Assembly: GCA_030149525.1 (NCBI GenBank)
Contig: JASBRJ010000029.1
Location: forward strand, 1 to 50,466
Direction of reading: 5' to 3'
Length of the DNA: 50,466 bases
Source of the DNA: a bacterium
GTDB taxonomy: Bacteria; Vulcanimicrobiota; Xenobia; Xenobiales; JADMJV01
Shown: one piece after another, positions 39,515-47,287 of the stretch
Position numbering within the stretch: the stretch's first letter is position 1
Layout of the letters: each line of letters begins with the position of its first letter
Program-made: the position numbers and the translations under genes
The notes under the pieces: generated by a model
Database searches by the model: none
Seen by the model: the letters and a program-made list of their open reading frames with translations, nothing else
Told to the model about the DNA's origin: nothing

Positions 39515-40480
39515 TTAGGTCTTGGACAGAGTTGGGTCGTCGAAAAAGTCGTAGACTTTCCCAGGGTTATGATATCCGCCGGTGCGACCGAGTTGCTGGT
39601 ACAGACTGGTCACGTTGAAGCTAGAATCTTCGGAGTAGATGTTGTTGTAGATACCCGCGCCGTTACGGTTTGTATAGAAAACGGACGTTTCCCCGTCGTA
39701 CTGGCTCATCTCGCGATACATGGTGTCGTAAGGGTTGAAGCTATGATGTTCGATGGTGTTCGTTTTATTGTTGATCTGGACGTTCTGGTTACCATCATAG
39801 ATCGACGTTCCCAGGGTAACTCCCTTAGGTCCGTCGGCGTTCATGGTAATCTTGGTTCCATCGCCGAGTACAACGGTACGCTGCTTCTGCTGCCAGTCTT
39901 TGATGTGTTTGCCGTTGAGCTTTTCGTGGGGGTCACCCCAGTGCTGGACGGTGTTTTTACCGGAAGGATCTTTGATGGTGATAGTGTGCTTATCCACAGT
40001 TACATTGTAGCCGCCGGAAGTCGTGTAGGTGATGGGTTTACCCTGCTTCTCCTGATTGAGTTGGCCCATGCCTCGACCCTGCCCCGGGCAGCATCGGCTG
40101 GGAGGGCAGCATCGGTTGAAGTTCTGCTGGCAGTGTTGGGGTTGGTGATAACCGCCGAACTGGGGACCACCGAAGTGGTGTCCGTGGGCCGGGGGATAGG
40201 AAGCGCAACCGTGATGCTGGGGATGATGGTGACTCCCGCAGTTGGGACGGTTATGTTGAGACATATTGTGACCGATGAGGGCACCGATCCCCGCACCGGC
40301 CAGCCCCATAAACGGATTGCCGGCTCCTAGAATCGTGCCGATCAGGCCGCCGGCGAGTGCTCCCCAGAGCCCTCCGCGACGCGGTCCCATCATTCTGTTG
40401 CAGCAATTTCCAAAGTCGTTGCCCCAGGACCCTTGGGTAGGGTACATTTGAGGGCTGAAGCATCCGTTAATGTAAGCCAT
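39515..40480 (-). CDS. DUF1521-like protein with glycine zipper and His/Cys-rich region
   Basis: This 321-residue protein has three parts. Residues ~36-72 are a glycine-zipper hydrophobic stretch (GLWGALAGGLIGTILGAG, then GLAGAGIGALIG). Residues ~71-135 are packed with His and Cys (CGSHHHPQHHGC, HCQQNFNRCCPPSRCCPG), a likely metal-binding segment. Residues ~145-290 resemble a DUF1521 domain: YNVTVDKHTITIKDPSG, WGDPHEK at 181-187, then VLGDGTKITMNA. In NopE1-type proteins this domain cuts itself between Asp and Pro of a GDPH motif when metal (calcium) is supplied; here that would be D183-P184. There is no standard signal peptide. ATG 40480 has GAGGAG upstream. It is divergent from the GHKL-like membrane gene. 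Confidence 0.72.
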   Translation of the reverse strand: MAYINGCFSPQMYPTQGSWGNDFGNCCNRMMGPRRGGLWGALAGGLIGTILGAGNPFMGLAGAGIGALIGHNMSQHNRPNCGSHHHPQHHGCASYPPAHGHHFGGPQFGGYHQPQHCQQNFNRCCPPSRCCPGQGRGMGQLNQEKQGKPITYTTSGGYNVTVDKHTITIKDPSGKNTVQHWGDPHEKLNGKHIKDWQQKQRTVVLGDGTKITMNADGPKGVTLGTSIYDGNQNVQINNKTNTIEHHSFNPYDTMYREMSQYDGETSVFYTNRNGAGIYNNIYSEDSSFNVTSLYQQLGRTGGYHNPGKVYDFFDDPTLSKT

Positions 40481-40648
40481 CTAATCTCATCTCCTCTAAA
40501 TAACTATCTTCGATGGGAGTCTCCCACGGGATCGTCTTGAGTAAAGCCCTTCGGCCTAGATTTACATTTATTTAACAAACACATCGTTTCGTTTTTCCTC
40601 CCTCGCATTTTCCAGGGGATAGGGTTTGCCCGGGACTTGGGAAAAGTG

Positions 40649-42028
40649 ATGTCTATGGAACAACTCTCGGAACTGGAAAAGTTTCTTCATAGTCAATCTG
40701 CCGAAGGCAGCCAGCAGGGTGGCGGCAGCTTCACCTTGGCCAGAGAGAAAGCTCTCCTGAAACTGGCCAACTTTCAACTTCCGTTCGCCGGAGCCTGGGC
40801 GGTCAAACTTGTCCAGGCCGCCGTTTCCGCTGGAGCCCAAGTAGCCTTCTCCGCAACCCTTGGGAAACGGGTGGCAACTTTCTCTTTCGACGGCAACGAC
40901 AAGTGGGAAATAGAGCAGGTAGAAGAGGCCTTCTTCAACCCCGAGCCTACGAAAATACGACATTTGCGTCACCTCTTGAGTGCGCTCTGGCAAGTGGGAG
41001 TTGCCGAAAAAAGGGCCTTCCAACTCTCCCTACCCGGTTCCGAAGTCGACCTTGTGTGGAACGGTTCCACTCTTTCCCGCGTTCCCATGGGACGACAAGC
41101 CGACAAGGTCGAACTGGTTGTGACCCACGCCGAGGCAGGAAAAAACCTTCTTTCCGAAGTCCTCACGGGAGCGAAACGAAACCAGGAGATTGCTGAAGCC
41201 CTCAAAGACTACTGCTTCACCTGCCCCATTCCCCTGTTGGTTGACGCCAGACGTTTCGACGCGCTTCAACACTGTCCGGAGTACGGTTGGAACGAATCGT
41301 CTTTCCCCATCGCCATCTCCTTTCTTCAAGAAGAGGATGCTCCTCAACTCAAAGTTCCCAGCGGCACCTTCCTGGGTCATAAAGAGTTCCAGAACTCAGA
41401 ATTGATGGACGGAGCGGGTCTGGAAACGATCACGAAGAAGATGATGAAAGCCGTGGAACCGGTGGAATACTGCACCGGGGCGGCTCTTATTTCGGTCAAC
41501 GCCGGACTTCACAGCCAGGGTGAAAGTTCGGGCTATCTTTGGAAACTCCGACAGAGATCGTCCAAATGCTTTTGGATCCAGGACGGGGTCGCAGCCCAAA
41601 TTCAAACCTTCCCAACGGAACCGTCAGCCGTCAGCGTGGCATGCTTTCTCCCTGCCCATGATCTGGAAAACGACCTCTCCGGATTCTATATTGCCGACCA
41701 ACGAACTCGCAATCGTCGACTGGAAAAGATGGGAGTTCTCCTGCGTGAGACCGTGAGTTCCCTGGAGAGTGTCTCGGGAAAAGAGATCAAAAAGCATAAC
41801 AAGAGCCGCTACCAAAAACTGGGGAACGCCACCCTGTTTTTGGGGATCGGGATCGGCCACTACATCACCTGGGGCATCGGAGCCCTTCTTGTCAGCTTCG
41901 GTGTCTTTGCCCGCTTTGCCGAACGGGCAGAGGAAAAGAAGCTGCTCCAATCCCTTGAGCGGGAGCTGCATCTCTTTGTCAAAAACTGGCTTAAGATATA
42001 CAAAGCCAAAAAGCAAAAAACTCCGTAA
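40649..42028 (+). CDS. Degenerate GHKL-ATPase-like membrane-associated protein
   Basis: I only tentatively recognise this 459-residue protein. The N-terminal part (WAVKLVQAAVSAGAQVAFSA, then RVATFSFDG) looks like the start of an HSP90/histidine-kinase (GHKL) fold, but the N-box Asn is Ala, so ATP binding is doubtful. A long middle region has no known motif. Near the C-terminus two hydrophobic helices (ATLFLGIGIGHYITWGIGALLVSFGVFA) form a hairpin in the membrane, followed by a Glu/Lys-rich coiled helix. Start choice is uncertain: ATG 40649 or 40655, with a TTG at 40637 also in frame. It is divergent from the DUF1521-like gene. Confidence 0.55.
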   Translation: MSMEQLSELEKFLHSQSAEGSQQGGGSFTLAREKALLKLANFQLPFAGAWAVKLVQAAVSAGAQVAFSATLGKRVATFSFDGNDKWEIEQVEEAFFNPEPTKIRHLRHLLSALWQVGVAEKRAFQLSLPGSEVDLVWNGSTLSRVPMGRQADKVELVVTHAEAGKNLLSEVLTGAKRNQEIAEALKDYCFTCPIPLLVDARRFDALQHCPEYGWNESSFPIAISFLQEEDAPQLKVPSGTFLGHKEFQNSELMDGAGLETITKKMMKAVEPVEYCTGAALISVNAGLHSQGESSGYLWKLRQRSSKCFWIQDGVAAQIQTFPTEPSAVSVACFLPAHDLENDLSGFYIADQRTRNRRLEKMGVLLRETVSSLESVSGKEIKKHNKSRYQKLGNATLFLGIGIGHYITWGIGALLVSFGVFARFAERAEEKKLLQSLERELHLFVKNWLKIYKAKKQKTP

Positions 42029-42038
42029 CGTGGAGTTT
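42018..42038 (+). terminator. Hairpin over the stop codon, T-tract apparently cut off
   Basis: AAACTCC and GGAGTTT form a 7-bp stem, with the TAA stop codon of the GHKL-like gene in the 7-nt loop. The T run is only three bases and ends at 42038, one base before the palindromic element begins. The insertion may have shortened a normal terminator. Confidence 0.4.
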
Positions 42039-42039
42039 C

Positions 42040-42201
42040 GTGGTCTGTCACGTAAAGATTTTGGGCCGAGACCGCCCCAGAGGCGGCCGTAGCCTCACCG
42101 ATCTTTCCTCACGTGCGGCCAGGCACGCCGCGGAAAAACCGGTGAGCCCACAACCACCTCTGGAACGCCCTCGACTTCAAAATCTTTTTGTGACAAAACA
42201 C
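42040..42201. mobile_element. Candidate MITE with IS630-like inverted ends
   Basis: This 162-bp non-coding block is bounded by 24-nt inverted arms (42040-42063 and 42178-42201) that match at 20 of 24 positions. Its outer end GTGGTCTGTCA is identical to the left end of the IS630-like element at 50351. The right end abuts TA (42202-42203), the target dinucleotide of IS630/Tc1-type elements; the left flank is TC. The interior folds on itself: CCAGAGG/CCTCTGG, CTCACCG/CGGTGAG, TTTCC/GGAAA and CGTGC/GCACG pair in nested order around a GGCCAG loop. It lies between two convergent genes. A structured RNA or bidirectional terminator remains possible. Confidence 0.6.
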
Positions 42202-42578
42202 TAGAGCGGTCGATCAAAAGAAGAATCGCCGCCTTTCACAGTCCCGCTTTGAAGGAGAGAACGGAAGGCCTCCAAGTCTTCGGTAGGTTCGAAAGAGAGG
42301 CCCACGGCAAAATGACCGGGACCGACCCGCTCCCCCCAGGCTCGCTTGCCTCGAAGTTCGTAAACCCGCGAGTCACATTTCAGGTCGATGTCTACCAACT
42401 CAAAATCCTTTTGCTCAGCCACAATGTATCGAATCCCGGTGGAGGAAATATTGAGAATTTTGGCCTCGCGGCCTTCCACCACGAGCTCGAGCGGCAGAAC
42501 TTGGTTCCCCGTCCTCTCCTCGTCGCGGCGGTCGCCGAGCTCCAGGTGCAGCGCTAGTTCATCTCTTTGTTCAGGCAT
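42201..42578 (-). CDS. Single-domain PilZ protein
   Basis: This 125-residue protein is little more than a PilZ domain. The motif DRRDEERTG (about residues 16-24) is a partial form of the RxxxR c-di-GMP-binding element, and NISSTGIRYI (about 43-52) is the (D/N)xSxxG element; GHFAVGLSF closes the barrel. ATG 42578 has AAGGAG upstream. It follows the ATP-grasp gene at 42615 after 36 bp and is probably in that operon, which could link the pathway to c-di-GMP. Its TAG stop uses the TA target and the first base of the palindromic element, so the present C-terminus may have been set by that insertion. Confidence 0.78.
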   Translation of the reverse strand: MPEQRDELALHLELGDRRDEERTGNQVLPLELVVEGREAKILNISSTGIRYIVAEQKDFELVDIDLKCDSRVYELRGKRAWGERVGPGHFAVGLSFEPTEDLEAFRSLLQSGTVKGGDSSFDRPL

Positions 42579-42614
42579 AATCTCTCCTTTTTACTCTCCC
42601 CTCCACAACTCGCC

Positions 42615-43811
42615 TCAGGCCGGTTTGGCCGTAGGTGGCGCGACCGCCAGAATGTCGGCCTCAATCTTGAGTCGGTAGCGGTTCATCAGGTCGGTCACAC
42701 GATCGAAGTCCTTACTGCGTACGATCACCCCGGCATGATAATCCTCGCCCATTTTCCAAAAGACTTCCTGGTCGGAGAAAAAGGACAGCTCGGGCGCCTG
42801 TTGCTTGGAAAGACAGAGCAGAATTCCCCCGTTATAGCTGTGTGAACGCTTCACTTTATATTTCTTGCCCTGCACTTGAGCAATTTCAACTCGAGCCCAT
42901 TCCCTCCAGAGATCGAGGCCCGCCTCACCGTCAACCAGACGGTCGATGTGAGCACCACCAACTCGACCGGCGAGCTCAAGAAAGTAGAGTTCCCCCGTCT
43001 CTTCGTGGCGAATGAACTCCACATGGGTCACACCGTAAGGCAGTCCCATGGCCTTGATACAAGCTTTGTTAGTCTCCAGCAAAGGTTTGTAGGCCTGATC
43101 GAAGTCCGGGACGGTCTGGGACAAGAAAATGCCTCCGCCGTTCCAAACATCGAACGGCGGGCGCCAGTAGCGATGAGGAGCGGCGAAGAGTACCTTGTCG
43201 TTAAAGACGATGGAATCCACATGAAAGACCTGGCCTAGTATGTAGGCCTCCATCAGAAAGTGGCTGCGGCGATCTCCCAGGTGCTCCAGCCAATCCCACA
43301 CCTCGGAAGGCTTATAACACTTTTTGATCTGGACCGAACCGGCTTCCGAACGGGGCTTGATGAACCACGGTCCTGGAACCCTTTCCATATATTCGGCTAT
43401 TTTTCGATCGTTGAGCGTATGGACAAATTGGGGAATTTGAAGACCGGCTTCTTCCGCCTGCATTCTCATGGCGAGCTTGTCTCTGAAGTAGTGGGCCGTG
43501 GAAGCTCCCATTCCGGGAATTCTCATGTGCTCTCGTAGGAAGGCGGCTGTCTCCACAGCGTAGTCGTCAAGGGGAATGACGGCATCAAAGTTTCGCTCTC
43601 GCGCCAGGTAGCAAACGGCGTTGAGCAGATTATCGGTTTGCTCCAGATTCTCCACAAAGAAGATTTCATCGATGCAGTCGGGCCAGGATTTGTCCTTCAA
43701 CTCGACCTTAGAAACAAGAACGGTGCGTACACCCTGCGCGCGGCACTCCTCAAGAAACGACCGACCCTTAACGTAGTTGGCCAGGAACAAGAATGTGAGT
43801 GGTTGGGACAC
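42615..43811 (-). CDS. ATP-grasp ligase (BacD/carbamoyl-phosphate-synthase-like)
   Basis: This 398-residue ATP-grasp enzyme has a Rossmann-like pre-ATP-grasp domain (FLFLANYVKGRSFLEECR, FDAVIPLDDYAVETA). ATP-binding motifs follow: GPWFIKPRSEAGSVQIK, LMEAYILGQVFHVDS and VTHVEFIRHEETGELYFLELAGRVGG with metal-binding Glu/Asn-type positions. Members such as BacD join amino acids into dipeptides through acyl-phosphate intermediates. The start is GTG 43811, with AAGGAGG 8 nt upstream. It is the fifth gene of the ligase/peptidase block, 65 bp after the RimK-like gene. The substrate is unknown. Confidence 0.85.
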   Translation of the reverse strand: MSQPLTFLFLANYVKGRSFLEECRAQGVRTVLVSKVELKDKSWPDCIDEIFFVENLEQTDNLLNAVCYLARERNFDAVIPLDDYAVETAAFLREHMRIPGMGASTAHYFRDKLAMRMQAEEAGLQIPQFVHTLNDRKIAEYMERVPGPWFIKPRSEAGSVQIKKCYKPSEVWDWLEHLGDRRSHFLMEAYILGQVFHVDSIVFNDKVLFAAPHRYWRPPFDVWNGGGIFLSQTVPDFDQAYKPLLETNKACIKAMGLPYGVTHVEFIRHEETGELYFLELAGRVGGAHIDRLVDGEAGLDLWREWARVEIAQVQGKKYKVKRSHSYNGGILLCLSKQQAPELSFFSDQEVFWKMGEDYHAGVIVRSKDFDRVTDLMNRYRLKIEADILAVAPPTAKPA

Positions 43812-43876
43812 GGTGTGAGCCTCCTTTGAGTTACTTTCGCACCGCAACCATACACGACCGGGACCTCATGCTCCTA

Positions 43877-44713
43877 CTACCCGGCTCGCATTTCGAGAAA
43901 ATCCACAACCAGCCCGGGGAGAAGAGGCGACGCTGTCAATCCAGGGGATGAATTCACCTCCACCACTAGATATCCGTTTTCGGACTCCAGCAGATCGACA
44001 CCGGCGATTTCAAGCCCCAGTGCCCTGGTGGCTTGCTCCGAGATATCTTTGATCGCTTCGGTGAGCTCCACCTGGTGGGCCTTGCCACCAAGATAAACAT
44101 TCGACCGAAACTCGTCTCCCGACTGGGCCTGGCGTCGCGCTGCCAAGACGGCTTTCCCTCCAAGAACGAGAACCCTCACATCCGCACCCTTTGAGTGAGC
44201 GACGAACTCTTGCAGAACAACCGGCCCCTCCCGCTCCCCCACCACATCGAGAACAGACCGAAGACTACGGAGACTTTCCACCAGGCAGACTCCCTGCCCC
44301 TTGGTGCTCAGCGGAAGCTTGAGAATCCAAGGCGGACCGGACAAGGCCGAAAGGGCCGAAGAAAGCTCCTGGCGGTGGCTCAAAAGCACGGTTTTCGGGA
44401 TGGCGACGCCCGCTCCCGCTAATACGGAATAGGTGATGCCTTTGTGTCGAGCCCGACGGATCGGGACTGCAGAGTTGAGACAGAAAGCACCCTGTCCCTC
44501 AAGAATCTGAAGCTCGTCGATGGCAGAATCGGGGGCCGCCCCACCCACCCGCGCGTAGACCACATCTGGTAAGTCCTCGATGATCTGGCCGGGCACGATG
44601 TTGAGACTGTGGGGCCGTACCAGTCTCAATTCGTGCCCTCGGGACGCCGCCTCATCGCTTATCAACTGATTTCCGGGAGAATTGACGAGATGGGAGTAAA
44701 GCCAAATCCTCAA
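43877..44713 (-). CDS. RimK-family ATP-grasp ligase
   Basis: This 278-residue enzyme closely follows the RimK/LysX pattern. It has an N-terminal domain of ~90 residues, ILKLPLSTKGQGVCLVES (ATP loop), VVLQEFVAHSKGADVRVLVLGG, the RimK hallmark ARRQAQSGDEFRSNVYLGG, and AGVDLLESENGYLVVEVNSSPGL with the metal-binding Glu and Asn. RimK-type enzymes add Glu or other amino acids to a C-terminal or side-chain carboxylate of a protein or small molecule. Its start overlaps the stop of the preceding ATP-grasp-like gene by 4 bp. No carrier protein such as LysW is seen nearby, so the acceptor is unknown. Confidence 0.9.
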   Translation of the reverse strand: MRIWLYSHLVNSPGNQLISDEAASRGHELRLVRPHSLNIVPGQIIEDLPDVVYARVGGAAPDSAIDELQILEGQGAFCLNSAVPIRRARHKGITYSVLAGAGVAIPKTVLLSHRQELSSALSALSGPPWILKLPLSTKGQGVCLVESLRSLRSVLDVVGEREGPVVLQEFVAHSKGADVRVLVLGGKAVLAARRQAQSGDEFRSNVYLGGKAHQVELTEAIKDISEQATRALGLEIAGVDLLESENGYLVVEVNSSPGLTASPLLPGLVVDFLEMRAG

Positions 44714-46188
44714 AGAACCTCCTCTACCTCGTTGCCGGCTCTTATCTCCTCCATGAGAGACTCGTCGTTGTTGAGGGTCGCGTAAACCTTCAAGCGAAAC
44801 TTACCCTTAGAGGTGGTGAGATTACAGGCCATCTTGTCGATGGCGATAGTCGCCAGTACGGCCTGAACGTATCCCTTCAACAGGTCGTCCAAGCTCAATC
44901 CCATGGTGTTGAAATCTCGGCGATCCATCAGCACCAAACGGCTGGTCTCACTGCCCCAGTTATCCACTCCTTGGGCCACCGAAAGATTGGTTCCGAGCAT
45001 ACTCCAGGAATCGACCGAACCGTCCAGCTTATTTTGCAGCGGCGTGGGTGCCTTTCGCCCGTAAACAGCCATGGGAAAGAATCCCGACTCGTCGGCTCCG
45101 ACCATCATTCGGGCATCGGCCACGTAGATTTCATTCTTTCGATTGGGCAACATTCCCACATGATAAAATCGACCTCGTGCGCCCCTCGAACTCCACAGAT
45201 AGTTTCCAATGAGCGACTGAACAATAAACTTGTTGTAGCTGTATGAACCCTTCATAAACTCATTGAGTTCGGCTTCCGAGGTTATGGTAAAGACACCCTG
45301 ACCGGCATTGCTGTAGGGAATTTTCACCACGGCGTGCCCGCCCATTTTTCTCACCAGAATGGGAATTTCACCCTTGCTCACCTCTCGAATGGTTTCGGGG
45401 ACCCTGATCTGAAGCCCGGTGCCGGCAAGTTCCGAATTCAGCAGATCGTAGGCGGTTGAAGCGACCGCCTTATTCCGCCCTCCGGCAAGACAAGCCTGGA
45501 TCGGATTGAGCAGCAAAGTCTTTGTATGAAGCGGAATTCTGTTCCACGGTTTTTGAGTGACATATCGAAAAGCTGCCCGAACTCTTTCCCACTCTCCGCT
45601 TTCCGTACGAACCTCCATATAGCGGTCCTTGAATCTTACCGGGGGATCGGGATCGCTCCCTTTGTAAGTGGCGAGATAGACCGGTTCTTGGAAGTGATTG
45701 GCCATGGCGGCGGCGTATCCGGAGTTCTCCATCTCATTCTTGTCGTAGACCACCGCAAGAACACCGCCTTCACGCCCCTTTTCCTTCCGAATCTTCCGAA
45801 AGTAATAGTCCATGACTCGGGAGACCAGAGCCCTGTAACCACCTTCTTCCTCTTCATCCGTCACCAGAGGCATCGACTTTTGACCCGAAGGACAGGAGTT
45901 GGTTTCGATCAAGACCATCTCCCGGTGTCCTTCGGCCGTAGTCACATTGAAGAGATCCACCCCGGCCCAGCGGAAAAAACGAGGTTGATAGGCCAGTAGC
46001 TCGGCCAGAACGATCGGGTCCACTTTGGGATTCAGGTGGCAATATCGACTCACCAGGCGTTCGGCCGAGAACCTCATGAAAAACGACACCATGGGGTGAA
46101 TCGTTGCGTTCAGCGCTTTCGGATAAAAATGACGCGAGGGCTCAAATTCTCCGGGCCTAACGACCGTCACACAACTACTTCCTACCAT
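44710..46188 (-). CDS. Unusual ATP-grasp-like protein
   Basis: This 492-residue protein is not a close match to a family I know. It has ATP-grasp-like elements: VLIETNSCPSGQKSMP near residue 93, which resembles the metal-binding ExN strand, and HAVVKIPYSNAGQGVFTI near 280, which resembles the ATP-binding Lys plus glycine-rich loop. In this order (metal strand before ATP loop) the fold would be circularly permuted or divergent. ATG 46188 has GGAGG 5 nt upstream and lies inside the end of the P1 peptidase gene, so the two are coupled. The position among ligases supports an amide-bond-forming role. Confidence 0.6.
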   Translation of the reverse strand: MVGSSCVTVVRPGEFEPSRHFYPKALNATIHPMVSFFMRFSAERLVSRYCHLNPKVDPIVLAELLAYQPRFFRWAGVDLFNVTTAEGHREMVLIETNSCPSGQKSMPLVTDEEEEGGYRALVSRVMDYYFRKIRKEKGREGGVLAVVYDKNEMENSGYAAAMANHFQEPVYLATYKGSDPDPPVRFKDRYMEVRTESGEWERVRAAFRYVTQKPWNRIPLHTKTLLLNPIQACLAGGRNKAVASTAYDLLNSELAGTGLQIRVPETIREVSKGEIPILVRKMGGHAVVKIPYSNAGQGVFTITSEAELNEFMKGSYSYNKFIVQSLIGNYLWSSRGARGRFYHVGMLPNRKNEIYVADARMMVGADESGFFPMAVYGRKAPTPLQNKLDGSVDSWSMLGTNLSVAQGVDNWGSETSRLVLMDRRDFNTMGLSLDDLLKGYVQAVLATIAIDKMACNLTTSKGKFRLKVYATLNNDESLMEEIRAGNEVEEVL

Positions 46189-47287
46189 TGTTTCCTCCAG
46201 GGTGGTCTTCTAGCAAGGTCTTCACCAATTCTATGGGGATCTGCCGAGCCTTGCGATCGTTACTCCCCACCATGGTTTCGGATTGAAACAGAGAGTTCAG
46301 AATCGCCTCTTCCGTAGCGTCGACGGTCGCCTCGTATAGGGGATTGATAAAAGCATCCCCCAGCACTCTCAGACGATAGACCTTCTTCTTGGGCTTTCTG
46401 GGGATCCTGTTAGCCGTGGAGAAAGCGACGATAATCTCTCCCGACCCGTGAGCGGCATAGGAGCCCATCCGGGCGATTCCAAGAGCCGCCCGCTTGGACA
46501 AGCGACTGAGCTGGTGAGGCAAAAGTGGGGCGTCGGTAGCAACCACTGTGATGATACTTCCAGCGATTCCAGGCCTGGCCTGGTAGTCGAGTTGCTCTTT
46601 GATCTGAGGACCGAGCAGAGCGCCTCCCACTCGAAGGTGTTCCAGCATTCCGAAGTTACTCTGCACCAGCACCCCCACCGTGAAGCCACCCTCTGATTCG
46701 TCCAGAATTCTTGAGGAAGTTCCGATACCGGCCTTCAGATCGCAGGTCATCATGCCGGTACCTCCCCCCACAGCCCCCTCCTCGACCGGCCCGCCTTTGG
46801 CTGCTCGGATAGCCTGCACCGCGTGGCGAGGGGCCACATGATTTCCGCCAATATCGTTGAGCCAGGAATCATCACACTCGCCCACCAGCGGAATGATGAC
46901 ATCATGCTCGCGGCCGATGCTGGGGTGTTCTTCCAACATGTGGTCTATCACCCCGGCAGACACATGTCCTACGCTCAAAGTATTGGTCAGAGCTATTGGA
47001 GTTTCCAACAATCCCCACTCTAGAACTTGGGTGAGGCCGGAAACTTCCCCAGCACCATTGAGCACAAATCCGCCGGCATGGAAGCGCTCATAGAAAATGT
47101 TCCCTTCATTGGGCAAAATGGCCGTCACGCCGGTTCTGACCGGTCCGACTCCACGCTTGAGTTTGCCCTCCCCTGAAATGAGCGTGACATGACCGACTTT
47201 GATTCCTTCCACGTCGGTAATGGCATTGTAGTGGCCGGTGCGGTGCCGGCCTATGACGATGCCGATATCTCTTGCTCTACAGGGCAT
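46175..47287 (-). CDS. P1-family self-processing aminopeptidase (DmpA/BapA type)
   Basis: This 370-residue N-terminal nucleophile hydrolase matches DmpA/BapA: NAITDVEGIKVGHVTL near the start, NTLSVGHVSAGV, GAVGGGTGMMTCDLKAGIGTSSR, GFTVGVLVQSNFG and AGSIITVVATDAPLLPHQL. In the family, cleavage before Ser of the GS pair frees the catalytic N-terminal Ser; here G243/S244. DmpA removes D- and L-amino acids and BapA cuts beta-peptides. There is no signal peptide, so it is cytosolic. ATG 47287 has AAGGAAG upstream and directly follows the tandem ligase stop. It may trim or recycle the product of the neighbouring ligases. Confidence 0.93.
   Translation of the reverse strand: MPCRARDIGIVIGRHRTGHYNAITDVEGIKVGHVTLISGEGKLKRGVGPVRTGVTAILPNEGNIFYERFHAGGFVLNGAGEVSGLTQVLEWGLLETPIALTNTLSVGHVSAGVIDHMLEEHPSIGREHDVIIPLVGECDDSWLNDIGGNHVAPRHAVQAIRAAKGGPVEEGAVGGGTGMMTCDLKAGIGTSSRILDESEGGFTVGVLVQSNFGMLEHLRVGGALLGPQIKEQLDYQARPGIAGSIITVVATDAPLLPHQLSRLSKRAALGIARMGSYAAHGSGEIIVAFSTANRIPRKPKKKVYRLRVLGDAFINPLYEATVDATEEAILNSLFQSETMVGSNDRKARQIPIELVKTLLEDHPGGNNGRK

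Noticed and set aside
39455-40330. A 291-residue plus-strand frame opposite the DUF1521-like gene
   Set aside because: The Val-rich translation looks like antisense of His/Gly-rich coding sequence and has no start signal.
42040-42201. Rod-like palindrome considered as 6S RNA or SRP RNA
   Set aside because: It lacks the conserved SRP tetraloop and AGCAG motifs, and I see no 6S central-bubble match. The IS630-like ends and the TA flank fit a MITE better.
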